Positions 34,196 through 43,172 of a stretch of 64,000 nt of DNA are shown in pieces (positions within the stretch are counted from its first letter, which is position 1; the number at the start of each line of letters is the position of its first letter). The notes below the pieces were generated by a model. The model had not been told where the DNA came from, searched no databases, and saw only the letters and a program-made list of their open reading frames with translations. The DNA is from Limosilactobacillus oris (GTDB lineage Bacteria > Bacillota > Bacilli > Lactobacillales > Lactobacillaceae), in assembly GCF_025311495.1 (NCBI RefSeq), contig NZ_CP104398.1, forward strand, positions 248,001 to 312,000, written 5' to 3'. Position numbers and translations under genes: made by a program.

Positions 34196-34843
34196 CTACT
34201 CAAATTTAAAGTTCTGCACTACTTTATCAAGGTCCTCCTGCTCAATCCCGAGGTAGTGACGGGTGTTGCGCTCGGAGGAGTGGTTGAAGAGCTGGGAGAT
34301 AATTTCGACGTTGACGCCCTTTTTGTAAAGCTGGCGGCCAAAGGTTTTACGGAAGGAGTGGGTGCCTAACTTGGCGGCTAGCTGGGGATTGCCAGTTTTG
34401 CGGCCCATGCGTTGCAGCATCTCGTAGAAGCCATGGACGGAGAAATGGCCATCCTGTTTTCCAGGAAAGAGGTAGTCGTTCTCGTCGTGGTAGTTGAGGT
34501 CATTAAGATAGTTAATGATTTCAGCCAGACAATTATTCCAAAAAAGTGTTTTGGCCTTCCCGGTTTTCTGCTCAATCACCCGGGTCTTGGTCTTATTGAG
34601 GACGTGGCCCACGCGGAGGGTGACCACGTCTGAGGCCCGCAGGCCATTATTGAGGGCGATTGCGATCATCAGGAGGTTGCGGTTGACCAGTTCCGGTCGT
34701 GACGCCGCCTTGATGGTGTTACACAGCTGTTCATATTCCGTGAGGGTCAAAAATTTGACGTTCTCGACCCAAATTTTCCGGCGGCCCTTCACCTGGCCGT
34801 TGGTCTTGTTCTTCGGAATGTATTCCCGTTTTTTAGTTGACAT
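34196..34843 (-). CDS. Orphan tyrosine recombinase
   Basis: 215 residues, essentially the catalytic domain of a tyrosine recombinase. It shows the Arg in ALNNGLRASDVVTL, HxxR in THSFRKTFGRQL, the His in LFNHSSE and the Tyr in RHYLGIEQ. The N-terminal core-binding domain is short or missing (60 fewer residues than XerC/D). No phage or transposon genes adjoin. Copies of TAGTTTAC lie just downstream. ATG at 34843 follows AAAGGATATG. Either a domesticated integrase or a local DNA switch enzyme; no target is evident. Confidence 0.85.
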   Translation of the reverse strand: MSTKKREYIPKNKTNGQVKGRRKIWVENVKFLTLTEYEQLCNTIKAASRPELVNRNLLMIAIALNNGLRASDVVTLRVGHVLNKTKTRVIEQKTGKAKTLFWNNCLAEIINYLNDLNYHDENDYLFPGKQDGHFSVHGFYEMLQRMGRKTGNPQLAAKLGTHSFRKTFGRQLYKKGVNVEIISQLFNHSSERNTRHYLGIEQEDLDKVVQNFKFE

Positions 34844-34860
34844 AATATCATATCCTTTGA

Positions 34861-35715
34861 TTACTTCTCGAGGTAGGCAATCATCTGGGGAAGGTATTCC
34901 TCACACTCCTTCTTTCCCCGTTCATAGAGTTTGCGAATCTTCCTGACGTTTCCCTCAACCCGTTTGATTTTGATGGGCTTCTTCGGCACAATATCAAAAA
35001 TCTTGCCATCGTTAGCCAGCCGGTTAAGCTCGGTGATTTGCCGGTTGTAGACGAGGGGACGGTTAATCCCCGCTTCAGCAAACTGGGGGTAATCCTTGTA
35101 AAAGCGGTGGTACAGTTCCTTGACTGCCCGACTAGATGGCTTTTTCCGGTACTTGGCATCGCGGGTGCGGACGACAACGATTTTATCGAAGCCCTGCTGC
35201 TGGGCGATGTCGTAGGGAATCGAATCAGCAATGCCACCGTCGAGGCATAGTCCCTGGCTGGTTTCTTGCGGATCCGAGAGGAAAGGCATTGAGGAAGACG
35301 CTTTAAGCGCCTGGTTTAGTTCATCACCAGTGGGGTCAGTAAAGAAGACCGTCTTCCCGGTATTAAGGGACGTGGCAACGGCTGTAAAGTGGGAAGAGGA
35401 TCGCTTGTAGGCCTGCTCGTCAAAGTTGCGCCAGGAGTAACCGTGGTCCTCAAAGAGATAATCAAGGTTGATAATCTGTTTCTTAAATACCCGGGCCATT
35501 GAAATATAGTTTCGATCATGCCGATAGTTGATATTGATGCTGGCGGCCCGGCCGTACTGTTTAGCAACGAAATTAACGCCATTGAGTGAGCCCGCAGATA
35601 CCCCGATGACACTCCGGAACTCAATATGGTGAGCGAGGAATGTGTCGACGATTCCGGCCGTGTATTGCCCACGAAAGGCACCACCCTCAAGAACAAGTGC
35701 TGCATTGTATAACAT
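34861..35715 (-). CDS. Patatin-like phospholipase family protein
   Basis: 284 residues with the patatin oxyanion motif GGAFRGQYTAG, nucleophile elbow GVSAG (Ser near residue 41) and catalytic Asp in LDGGIADSIPYD. A cytoplasmic lipid acyl hydrolase of the YjjU/RssA type. The C-terminus is basic and helical. The stop lies 17 bases before the recombinase start, so the two may be co-transcribed by chance. Confidence 0.9.
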   Translation of the reverse strand: MLYNAALVLEGGAFRGQYTAGIVDTFLAHHIEFRSVIGVSAGSLNGVNFVAKQYGRAASININYRHDRNYISMARVFKKQIINLDYLFEDHGYSWRNFDEQAYKRSSSHFTAVATSLNTGKTVFFTDPTGDELNQALKASSSMPFLSDPQETSQGLCLDGGIADSIPYDIAQQQGFDKIVVVRTRDAKYRKKPSSRAVKELYHRFYKDYPQFAEAGINRPLVYNRQITELNRLANDGKIFDIVPKKPIKIKRVEGNVRKIRKLYERGKKECEEYLPQMIAYLEK

Positions 35716-35851
35716 ACTTCTCTAAGTCTCCTTATTTGCCGTTAAAAGAGGTCATTTAACGTAAGCCTGTTTTTTAATAAAATTATACAACAGTCTTACA
35801 CCAAATGTCACCCATTTAAAAGCCTATGAGAACGGCATTTGCAAGCTATGA

Positions 35852-35884
35852 TAGTAAGACTCTTTTATCAAAAGAGTCTTACTA
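35852..35884. repeat. Perfect 15-bp palindrome with 3-base loop
   Basis: TAGTAAGACTCTTTT (35852-35866), ATC, then the exact complement AAAAGAGTCTTACTA (35870-35884), in the 405-base gene-free stretch 35716-36120. It could be a terminator or a remnant of mobile DNA; no T tract follows on either side. The rest of this gap holds only repeat copy B. Confidence 0.6.
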
Positions 35885-36000
35885 AACGCTTTCTCTTGGT
35901 GAATCTGGCCAGATTTGGGAAATTTGCTCTCAGACGTTCTGAAATTAGTTTCGATGGGTAAGTCATCAACTGAAAACGTCTGAGCGGTAAACTAGGTGGG

Positions 36001-36120
36001 AGTAGGATAAAATAAAACATTGTTGACCCACGGCCCGCTTAGCTTGCCAGCCAGCGACTGTGCCGATGCATTTTTACCTTTAAAATAGTTAAGAGGCTGG
36101 ATCAATTCCCAGCCTCTTAA
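36001..36120 (-). repeat. Intergenic repeat copy B, with terminator for xerS
   Basis: Read on the minus strand it starts TTAAGAGGCTGGGAATTGAT and closes the terminator with CCAGCCTCTT. It continues ACTATTTTAAAGGTAAAAATG and GGCACAGTCGCTGG, the same order of blocks as copies A and D. It abuts the xerS stop codon. Confidence 0.65.
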
Positions 36121-37185
36121 CTATTTCTTTTCTTTGCTAATTTCGTCTAATGCTTCCCGCTGTTGGGTGACACCAACGTGGGTGTAGAGATCGGTTGCCG
36201 ATGTTCCTTTCTGCCCCAGTTGCTGGGCGACCAAGACCTGATCCTTGGTAACCTCGTACATCTCCGAAGCCAAGGTGTGCCGGAGCTTGTGGGGGGTAAG
36301 AGGGTGCCCAAAGGCGGTTGAGTACTTTTTAACCATCCGTTCGATCGCGTTGGCGGTCATCCGCCGGGTTTCACCGTGGTAAACTGTCAAAAAGAAAGCT
36401 GTATCTTTCTTTAATGCGTGGTAACGCTGGGCACGGATTGCCAGATAGTCTTGAAGGTACTGGATCGACCAAGGAGCAATCGGCACCGAGTCACGTTGCC
36501 CACCCTTACGCACGACGTCGAGCAGTCCCTGGTTGATATTCAGGTCGCCAAGGTTAACATTCGCCGCCTCGGAAACCCGCACCCCAGTTCCTAAAATTAA
36601 GGCAATGATTGCAATATCCCGTTCCCGGTTGACCTTAAAGGCGGGAAGAGCACGCTTGTCACACTTGTGCAGGTACTCATTTTGGATAAAGTTAATGAAG
36701 TCAAACTTCATTTGCCCCCGATACATATGCGAAGACAAGGTATGGGCCCGGTAGTTTAGGGTCTGTGTATCATTTAAGGAATCAATCTTCAGCATAACGT
36801 TGCGGTAGAAGTAAGGTTCTCCGTCATTGATATCGGCGGTGACCGTTAAATATTTGAATAGGGAACGGAGGGCGTTGATTGACCGGTTGATGGACGTCGG
36901 CGAATTTAGCCGCCCCTGTGCATTTTGGGTATGTTTGAGGTGGTCGATGTAAAGCATAATATCGTTTCGCCGAAGTTTTTCCAGGGTCTTAGTGGAAATG
37001 CCGGTGTTATCTTGGGCGTCCGTCAAGCCACTTACCCGAAGCCAGTCAAAAAAACGCCGGATTTCGGTTAGGTACTGGTAGGTTGTCGTGACGGCATGGT
37101 TGGTACCAAGGTAGTATTCATTGACGTAGTCCGGTAGCTTCGCCAGTTCGGACTGAATTAGGGTTAGGTATTTATCTGCTTCCAT
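36121..37185 (-). CDS. xerS: Tyrosine recombinase XerS (chromosome dimer resolution)
   Basis: 354 residues, matching the length of the Lactobacillales single-recombinase XerS that resolves chromosome dimers at difSL with FtsK. It has a complete N-terminal core-binding domain (NEYYLGTNHAVTTTYQYL). Catalytic residues are in LGTGVRVSEAANV (Arg), HKLRHTLASE (HxxR), QLGQKG and DLYTHVG (Tyr). ATG at 37185 follows AAGGAGTGG; the upstream frame to 37275 is not preceded by a ribosome site. I did not find a convincing dif site next to it. Confidence 0.9.
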   Translation of the reverse strand: MEADKYLTLIQSELAKLPDYVNEYYLGTNHAVTTTYQYLTEIRRFFDWLRVSGLTDAQDNTGISTKTLEKLRRNDIMLYIDHLKHTQNAQGRLNSPTSINRSINALRSLFKYLTVTADINDGEPYFYRNVMLKIDSLNDTQTLNYRAHTLSSHMYRGQMKFDFINFIQNEYLHKCDKRALPAFKVNRERDIAIIALILGTGVRVSEAANVNLGDLNINQGLLDVVRKGGQRDSVPIAPWSIQYLQDYLAIRAQRYHALKKDTAFFLTVYHGETRRMTANAIERMVKKYSTAFGHPLTPHKLRHTLASEMYEVTKDQVLVAQQLGQKGTSATDLYTHVGVTQQREALDEISKEKK

Positions 37186-37278
37186 GTTTCCACTCCTTGA
37201 GAAAGTCATAAACTTATTATAAAACGAAATTGGCGAAAAAGTGTACAATAGGAGTGGTACAAAAAGGAGGAACAAAAG

Positions 37279-37518
37279 ATGAGTATTGAAAAAGACCGGG
37301 CCTTCGCGGAAGTTTTGCGGCAGTTATCGACCGCGGAACTGCTGGATCGCTACTATCGGCAGACCCCCGAACTAACGGATAAGGTCCTGACGAACAAGAT
37401 AGATGACGAACAACTAGCAGAAGGGCCGCTTACCATTAATGGCGTCCAGATGAGTGAACAGGATGCCCGTGATTATCTGATTATGCAGCTGGTTAAGCGG
37501 AGCCACAAGGAGAAGTAG
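37279..37518 (+). CDS. Hypothetical small protein
   Basis: 79 residues, charged, no membrane segment (KDRAFAEVLRQLSTAELLDRYYRQ). Strong AAAAAGGAGGAAC ribosome site before ATG at 37279. The stop TAG abuts the ATG of the ASCH gene, so the two are translationally coupled. No recognised family. Divergent from xerS. Confidence 0.75.
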   Translation: MSIEKDRAFAEVLRQLSTAELLDRYYRQTPELTDKVLTNKIDDEQLAEGPLTINGVQMSEQDARDYLIMQLVKRSHKEK

Positions 37519-37914
37519 ATGAAAGCTCTCTCCTTACACCCGGAAAACGCAGCGGCAGTAGCCTGGGGCGATAAGCTGGTTGAATACCGAACCTGGCAAA
37601 CCAATTACCGTGGACCGCTACTGATTTGCGCTAGTGCGAAACGCCAACCGGGTTTTCTCGCCGGGTATGCCCTTTGCGTGATGAACCTGGAGGGGATTTA
37701 TCACTTTCCGGATGGTAGTTACGGCTGGCGGTTCTCTCCATATCCAACCGGGCTGTCTTACCATATTGAGCCGGCGGCAATCAAGGGCCGCCAGCGCTTG
37801 TTTAACGTGGATAATGTTTTGATTCAACCAGTGAAGTGGGAACACCAGGGACAAATTGACTGGGAGCAAGCTGAGCAGTGGCTGGAGCAAGTTTACCGAC
37901 CCTTGATTAAATAA
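37519..37914 (+). CDS. ASCH domain protein
   Basis: 131 residues starting MKALSLHPENAAAVAWGDKLVEYRTW, the standard opening of the ASCH (ASC-1 homology) beta-barrel, followed by YRGPLLICASAK. ASCH proteins are thought to bind RNA or modified nucleosides; some are amidohydrolases. Starts one base after the preceding gene's stop. Confidence 0.85.
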   Translation: MKALSLHPENAAAVAWGDKLVEYRTWQTNYRGPLLICASAKRQPGFLAGYALCVMNLEGIYHFPDGSYGWRFSPYPTGLSYHIEPAAIKGRQRLFNVDNVLIQPVKWEHQGQIDWEQAEQWLEQVYRPLIK

Positions 37915-37918
37915 GTAG

Positions 37919-37968
37919 AAAAAAGGAACTTAACAATCGTCAGTAATGACCACTGTTAAGTTCCTTTG
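37919..37968. terminator. Terminator after ASCH gene
   Basis: AAAGGAACTTAACA pairs with TGTTAAGTTCCTTT. It lies between the ASCH gene and the converging tRNA and serves both. Confidence 0.9.
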
Positions 37969-37974
37969 TAGTAA

Positions 37975-38048
37975 TCGGGAAAACAGGATTCGAACCTGCG
38001 ACCCCCTGGTCCCAAACCAGGTGCTCTACCAAGCTGAGCTATTTCCCG
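37975..38048 (-). tRNA. tRNA-Pro(UGG)
   Basis: 74 bases on the minus strand. Acceptor CGGGAAA/TTTCCCG, D-arm GCTC...GAGC, anticodon arm CCTGG-TTTGGGA-CCAGG with anticodon TGG, T-arm GCAGG-TTCGAAT-CCTGT and discriminator A. The CCA end is not encoded. Confidence 0.97.
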
Positions 38049-38200
38049 AAATAATTGTTCACCAGCGAACGGTTACTATCATAGCAATTTATTAGTGATT
38101 AGGCAAGACCTTTTAGTAAATTTCCTGATAATTTTTACTAATTGCTATTGGAGATGAATTTAATTCACGAGAACGATATTATGTCAACTAATATCAAAAG

Positions 38201-38323
38201 TGGAGGGACAGAACTGACTTGACTAGTACGTCGGTCTACCACTTTCGACGCGTAGTTAGCGTGGCTGCGGCAGCTTTAGCTTTAAAATAGCAAAGAGGCT
38301 GGTTTTATTCCCAACCTCATCTG
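38201..38323 (-). repeat. Intergenic repeat copy C
   Basis: On the minus strand: GAGGTTGGGAATAAAACCAGCCTC hairpin, CTATTTTAAAGCTAAAGCTGC, and a right part with TACGCGTCGA and GTCAGTTCTGTCCCTCC. The right part matches the end of copy D (59013-59053) and the short copy at 52810. The 311-base gap 38049-38359 holds nothing else visible. Confidence 0.65.
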
Positions 38324-38359
38324 TGTAGAAATATAATGGTTGCCGTCATATAACAATCA

Positions 38360-39217
38360 CTATGGTTCGGTAACGGTCTTATTTTCAACCTTGTTAGTCT
38401 TTGGGTTGAAGTAAGTCAGGTGTGACTTCCGATCCTTAGTCTTTTGCGCATTGCTGATGTTGTAGTTGCCGCCGTAAAGGGCACCTTCCCAGCCACCGTA
38501 CATTGGACAAGGCAAGATGATGTACTTGCTACCGAATTGGTTTGCATTTTCCATTACATCTTGGTAACGGTCCTTGACAGAAGGGGACTTCGGATCATTC
38601 ATGTCAGTCAAACTATCGCCGAAGAACATAATGACATTATTGTTCTTTTCGATAGCCTGCCGGCGTGTTTCCTTGCTTTTATCGTTCTTTCCCTTCAGCA
38701 GGATGTGGTCATCGGTTGCTTGCGGAAGACCCTGATTGGCAAGGTTCTTCTTCGTAGCCTTGAGTTGGCCAGTCGACCGGTCACTCACGTAGTAAATCTG
38801 AACGCCATTTTGGTTCGCGTAGTTTAAGAAGTCCTTGGCACCCGGAACCGGCTTTGCCTTAGCGGCATTTACCCAATCGTTCCAATGGTCAGGGAATTGC
38901 TCATCGTGAAGAGCGTTGTAGGCTTGGTATGGCGAGTTATCTAAGACAGTCTCATCAATATCGAGAATAATAGCACGTGGTTGTGCGCTTGCTTGTGCCA
39001 AATCCTGGTCCAGGTTCCGCCGAGCGATGTTGTAACCCTGTAAGTAAAGGGCCTTACATTCGGCAGAAGTTTGGTACCAAGCTACTGCCATGGTATTTTG
39101 GTTGCCAATATCGGACTTAGCAGCGGTAATAGTAGCAGTACCGCTAAAACTAATTACGCTTAGCGCCATTAATAAAGCGGCGCTGGCTTGCATTGCCATC
39201 TTTTTGAACTTATTCAT
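38360..39217 (-). CDS. Secreted class C-type acid phosphatase / 5'-nucleotidase (e(P4) family, HAD)
   Basis: 285 residues. The N-terminal signal (MNKFKKMAMQASAALLMALS...) has no lipobox Cys, so the protein is secreted rather than a lipoprotein. HAD motif I is ILDIDETVLDNSPYQAY, motif II YVSDRSTG, motif III/IV MFFGDSLTDMND. The family hydrolyses nucleotide monophosphates such as NMN outside the cell, letting the nucleoside be imported. ATG at 39217 follows GGGAGGATG; upstream in-frame codons are before the ribosome site. A cre-like site lies upstream. Confidence 0.9.
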   Translation of the reverse strand: MNKFKKMAMQASAALLMALSVISFSGTATITAAKSDIGNQNTMAVAWYQTSAECKALYLQGYNIARRNLDQDLAQASAQPRAIILDIDETVLDNSPYQAYNALHDEQFPDHWNDWVNAAKAKPVPGAKDFLNYANQNGVQIYYVSDRSTGQLKATKKNLANQGLPQATDDHILLKGKNDKSKETRRQAIEKNNNVIMFFGDSLTDMNDPKSPSVKDRYQDVMENANQFGSKYIILPCPMYGGWEGALYGGNYNISNAQKTKDRKSHLTYFNPKTNKVENKTVTEP

Positions 39218-39264
39218 GTAAATACATCCTCCCAATTAACGGCTCATCTACACATTGTGATTGT

Positions 39265-39278
39265 AGCAAGCGCTTACA
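39265..39278. promoter_or_regulatory. cre-like box upstream of acid phosphatase gene
   Basis: On the minus strand TGTAAGCGCTTGCT, one mismatch from the cre consensus, about 50 bases upstream of the phosphatase start. Likely CcpA control. Confidence 0.55.
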
Positions 39279-39383
39279 CAAAAGTAAATGGGTTTATTAT
39301 AAATAATTATATTCATTAACTCAGCCTAAATCCGGGGGGCGGCCAGCAGAGCAATGAGCTAATGGTAAAGAGCTATTTAAACT

Positions 39384-39432
39384 AAAAATTCGGGCCTGCG
39401 GCAAACCATAGTTTTGTCACAGGCCCGAATTG
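39384..39432 (-). terminator. Terminator after YfhO-family gene
   Basis: On the minus strand AATTCGGGCCTG pairs with CAGGCCCGAATT, followed by TTTAG. Confidence 0.88.
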
Positions 39433-39445
39433 CTTATTCTTGATG

Positions 39446-42358
39446 TTAGCGACGTTTCCAAACGCAACTAACCCCAGCGGTGATTAATAGCCAGCCTAAC
39501 CCAATCAGGCTCATTTTGACACCGGTCTTCAATCCTGGTGTTTGGTAGTTGAAGGCAACGTGGTGCTGGCCTGCAGGCAGCCAAACACCGAGAAAGGCTT
39601 GGTTGGTGCGAACCGTTTTCGCCCGGTGCCCGTCAACGTTGACCGTCCACCCGGTAGAGTAGGGGATTGAGGAAGTCAGGATTCCGGAACGTGGAGTGGT
39701 AATTGTCCCGCTGACCTGGTTCCGTTTGAATTGGAGGTTAGTCAGGGCGTGCTGCTGGATGGCCCGAACTTGCTGATCATAATGACTGTCAAGTTTTTCG
39801 GCCACCACCTTGTAGTCTAGCTGGTAAGTGCCGAGCTTAGATGGTTGGAAGGTCAGCGCTTCCGGCAAGCCCCCCTGGTAGTAACCAATGTTTAAGGTCG
39901 AATTGGTGACCTTCTTAAAGAGGGAGAGGACGTTTTGCTTTGCCTGAACCACGCTGGCAGTGCCAAACTTGCTCGTGTAGTTTAACTTAAAGCTGATATC
40001 CGGCGAACCGTTAAGTACGTGGTAGCGCCAGTATTGATACTTAGTGAAGCGCTGGTTGATGACGCTGCCCGGGTTTACCGCCATCTGCTGGAGGTGTTTC
40101 TGGTCATACTTGATCTGCTCCTTCATGCTAAACGGCGTGTACTTAATTTTGGAGAATTCAATGTGTAATTCAGTCTGCTTGAAGCGCTTGGCAAACTTCT
40201 TATTCTCCAGTTCCGGGAATTGCAGCTGGTAGTTTTCATCACTGTCGGTATACTTGAGCTGGTGGGGATTAACCTGGTTGAGCCGGTTAGAAACCAGCAC
40301 GCTCTTGAGGGTGTAAACCTGGTTGTGAAGGTTGGCCGGCCGCATCCCCTTGGTCGAGCCGTCCACCAATACTCCTGCCGCAAGCGCCCGTTCCTTAGCG
40401 GTTGGCGAAAGACGGCGGTAACGCTTGGCGCTAATGTAGTCGCCTTGCCAGTAAAGCAGTGGGAAGGCCTGCTTGCTCTGGTAGCGAATTGTCTGGGTCG
40501 GCACAAAGGGTTCCTTTCCCTTTTGGATGGCCCGTGGATTGGGCTGACCGCTATCATAGTTGATCACCGGGTCCGTGGCCTTGTCCATGAAGTAGCCAGC
40601 CGGGATTTTCGTTGCGTTCTTGCCGTTACTCTGCACGAAGAGGTATTTTACACCAAAGAAGTTGTTCATGATGCTTCGATCATCGGCCTGGCGGATGGGG
40701 ATGTTCGCCTGGTACTGGTTGTTTTGCAAGCTGGTGTTGAACTGGCCCAGGTACTTATTTTGCAGGGAGTAATAGGAGTCAATATTATTAAGCCCGGACG
40801 TAAGGTCATTATCGAGGTTTGGCCCAAGGTCGTCGACACTCCCGCTGCTATTGATGATTTGGTTCTGACTGACGGTTGAAACCCGGTAGAATGGCTTTCC
40901 CGTTAGTCCCTGGTCGAGGCCGCCATAGCGGTTGGCGGTAATTGCCTGGTACTCCCCCCGGCTCAGCATATTTTTCGTGAAGTTTCCGTTATACGGGAAG
41001 GCGGAATAAACCGCGTTAAAAGCCGCGTTGAGGACGATTAAGCCGAGTAGCCAGCGGTCAGGCGATTGTGGGCGGTGCAGGTCAATCATCCACAGGGTCA
41101 GCAGTGAAACGATCAGGAAAATAACCGGCATGAAAATATCATCATTGTTCTCAAAGAAGAAGGTGACGATTAGAATCAGCAGGTAAACACCGGTGGCCCA
41201 GCTGAGGATCCAAAGGTCGCGGTGACTCAGCTGGGGAGCGTTCTGGACGAGAATGCAGACAGTCATTGCTAGTGGCAGGTAAATTAACAGTGTCCAGCGG
41301 TTGGAAGCCGACATCATTCCGTTAAAGAAGGCTCCCACAGCCGGGATGAGCAGCATGATTAGTGCCAAGGCAAGACTAATCGTCAAAAGGGGGTACTGCT
41401 TGGGCCGGCTGTAAATGTAGACTAGGGCCAGAAAGCCGATGGAGACGATCCCCAAGGCTGTCCAATACATGAAGTACCACTGTCCACCATTAATCAGCTG
41501 CTTAGGTAGAAAGAGGTAGTAGTAGAGAGGGTAGACCTTTAGACCGTTCGCAAATTCCGACCCAGTCCGGGTAGAGTTCATGACGGCAATCAGTTCCGGA
41601 ACCAGCATGACCGCGGAAACTAGGATACTGCTAATCGTGGCAAAGGCCAGTTTGGCAAGCGTTTGCCAGTAGTTCAGCTTTGTCCGGTAATGGGTTGCAA
41701 CGCGCAGGATCAGGTAGAGCACGGCGCCGATTCCCAGGACGAAGGCAAAGTAGTAATTACTGATCAGCATCCAGGTAAAGGCCCCCACCAGCGGCCAGGC
41801 ACTTCTTCCCTGAAGGACCCGTTCTAGCTGAACCACGATTAACGGGAAGAGGATAAAGGGGGTCGTAAAAAAGGGCTGGGCAATACAAGCGTACAGGAGA
41901 AAAGCATTTACCATGTACGTTGCTGCTCCCGCTAAGATGACGTTATCACGAAAACGGAAGTGCTGGGCAAAGTAGACAAAGGCTAGGCCAACACAGTATA
42001 GCCGGATTACCGTGATTACCTGGTAGGCGAGGGTCATTTTAGCGGCCGGGAAGAGGAGGGCGAGGTAGGCAAAAACGTCACCGATTGTATAGTAGGAATA
42101 AACCTGAAAAGTATCAGTCCCCAGCCCCATCTTCCACGACCAGTACTGAAACTGCCCGGGGTGATGGAAAAAGTGGATTAAAGCTGCCCGGTAGTTTGCC
42201 ATTAATGGCAAGTGCTGGTTGAGAGCATCCTTACTGAGGATAAAGGTATGCCCAGTCAGTAAGTACGTGCCAAAGATACAAACCGCCAGGAACACAAACA
42301 TCACCGTGTATTTGAGGTAGAGCTGTTTTACCGACCGGCGGGTAAACGTGAAATTCAT
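39446..42358 (-). CDS. YfhO family multi-pass membrane protein
   Basis: 970 residues: about 12-13 membrane helices in the first 460 residues (starting YTVMFVFLAVCIFGTYLLTGHTF), a large extracytoplasmic region (470-940) and a final helix (MSLIGLGWLLITAGVSCVW). The early loop contains SKDALNQHLPLMANYRAALI, typical of GT-C-fold YfhO proteins. These are implicated in glycosylating lipoteichoic acid or other surface polymers. Substrate unknown here. Monocistronic. Confidence 0.88.
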   Translation of the reverse strand: MNFTFTRRSVKQLYLKYTVMFVFLAVCIFGTYLLTGHTFILSKDALNQHLPLMANYRAALIHFFHHPGQFQYWSWKMGLGTDTFQVYSYYTIGDVFAYLALLFPAAKMTLAYQVITVIRLYCVGLAFVYFAQHFRFRDNVILAGAATYMVNAFLLYACIAQPFFTTPFILFPLIVVQLERVLQGRSAWPLVGAFTWMLISNYYFAFVLGIGAVLYLILRVATHYRTKLNYWQTLAKLAFATISSILVSAVMLVPELIAVMNSTRTGSEFANGLKVYPLYYYLFLPKQLINGGQWYFMYWTALGIVSIGFLALVYIYSRPKQYPLLTISLALALIMLLIPAVGAFFNGMMSASNRWTLLIYLPLAMTVCILVQNAPQLSHRDLWILSWATGVYLLILIVTFFFENNDDIFMPVIFLIVSLLTLWMIDLHRPQSPDRWLLGLIVLNAAFNAVYSAFPYNGNFTKNMLSRGEYQAITANRYGGLDQGLTGKPFYRVSTVSQNQIINSSGSVDDLGPNLDNDLTSGLNNIDSYYSLQNKYLGQFNTSLQNNQYQANIPIRQADDRSIMNNFFGVKYLFVQSNGKNATKIPAGYFMDKATDPVINYDSGQPNPRAIQKGKEPFVPTQTIRYQSKQAFPLLYWQGDYISAKRYRRLSPTAKERALAAGVLVDGSTKGMRPANLHNQVYTLKSVLVSNRLNQVNPHQLKYTDSDENYQLQFPELENKKFAKRFKQTELHIEFSKIKYTPFSMKEQIKYDQKHLQQMAVNPGSVINQRFTKYQYWRYHVLNGSPDISFKLNYTSKFGTASVVQAKQNVLSLFKKVTNSTLNIGYYQGGLPEALTFQPSKLGTYQLDYKVVAEKLDSHYDQQVRAIQQHALTNLQFKRNQVSGTITTPRSGILTSSIPYSTGWTVNVDGHRAKTVRTNQAFLGVWLPAGQHHVAFNYQTPGLKTGVKMSLIGLGWLLITAGVSCVWKRR

Positions 42359-42535
42359 TGTTCAACTTCCCATCTTTACTTAATCAAATATCCTTATTTT
42401 AGCATTATGTCTGGCCCGTTGCGAATTTGCTTTGCTACTTTGTTGAATACTGGGCGTTTATGCTTTTTCGCTAAATTGACAGTCAACTGGCAGTGAATTA
42501 GAATGAAAAATTAAAGCAAAGAAAGGATTGAAATG

Positions 42536-42957
42536 ATGACCAAACAAGTTCAAGGCCACTTTAGAGCAGTTACCAGCAGTCCCCAGGACTTAGCCCAGCT
42601 GGAAGCGATTATGCGGGAGACGTTTACGGATACCTTTGCTAGCGAACAGTCGGCAGAGGATTTAAACGCTTTCTTAGATAAAAATTATAATCAGCCGGTG
42701 CTGAAACGTGAATTGGCGGACCAGGACTCAGAAACGTTCTTTTATAAGGTTGACGGTCAGCCAGCAGCATATTTAAAGGTCAATTGGAACGCAGCTCAGA
42801 CTGAAAAGCAATTTGAGAATGCATTGGAAATTCATATGAACATAATTTAAATGCCCAAGGTTTTTACCACCATTTTGGTTTTCAACGTGTCGGTCAGCAC
42901 ACGTTTACGGTGGGCATGGATCGCCAAACAGATTTTTTGCTGGCAAAGAAGTTGTAA
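42536..42957 (+). pseudogene. GNAT N-acetyltransferase with internal deletion
   Basis: The N-terminal part reads normally from ATG 42533/42536 (GAAAGGA upstream) to NALEIH at about 42837, then stops at 42848. The family C-terminus (EHNLNAQGFYHHFGFQRVGQHTFTV) starts one frame away at about 42838 and ends at TAA 42957. The middle (acetyl-CoA-binding Q/RxxGxG/A and preceding strand, roughly 40-50 residues) is absent. A deletion has therefore removed the cofactor site and shifted the frame. Confidence 0.82.
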
Positions 42958-43129
42958 AAGTTACGCTAACACACATTATTTATGGTTAAACAGCAAGGCA
43001 ATCCAAATGACAAAAATTGCGGTTTCCGGGGGCTTTCTCAAAACAGTTGCACTAAAACTATAATTTTAATGACAGGTTGATTTTAAATGAAGGCCTGCCC
43101 TGTTTAGCTAATTATCCATAATAAAAATA

Positions 43130-43168
43130 AAATCCCTGGACAAAAATAACACTGTTCAGGGATTTTAC
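43130..43168 (-). terminator. Terminator after alcohol dehydrogenase remnant
   Basis: AAAATCCCTG (43130-43139) pairs with CAGGGATTTT (43157-43166). This is the surviving terminator of the truncated dehydrogenase. Confidence 0.82.
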
Positions 43169-43172
43169 TAGT

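Noticed and set aside
37186-37278. difSL site next to xerS
   Set aside because: No sequence close to the known 31-bp difSL pattern could be recognised in this gap.
40220-40879. Plus-strand 219-codon frame opposite the YfhO gene
   Set aside because: Low-complexity Val/Leu-rich shadow of the YfhO coding strand; no start signal.
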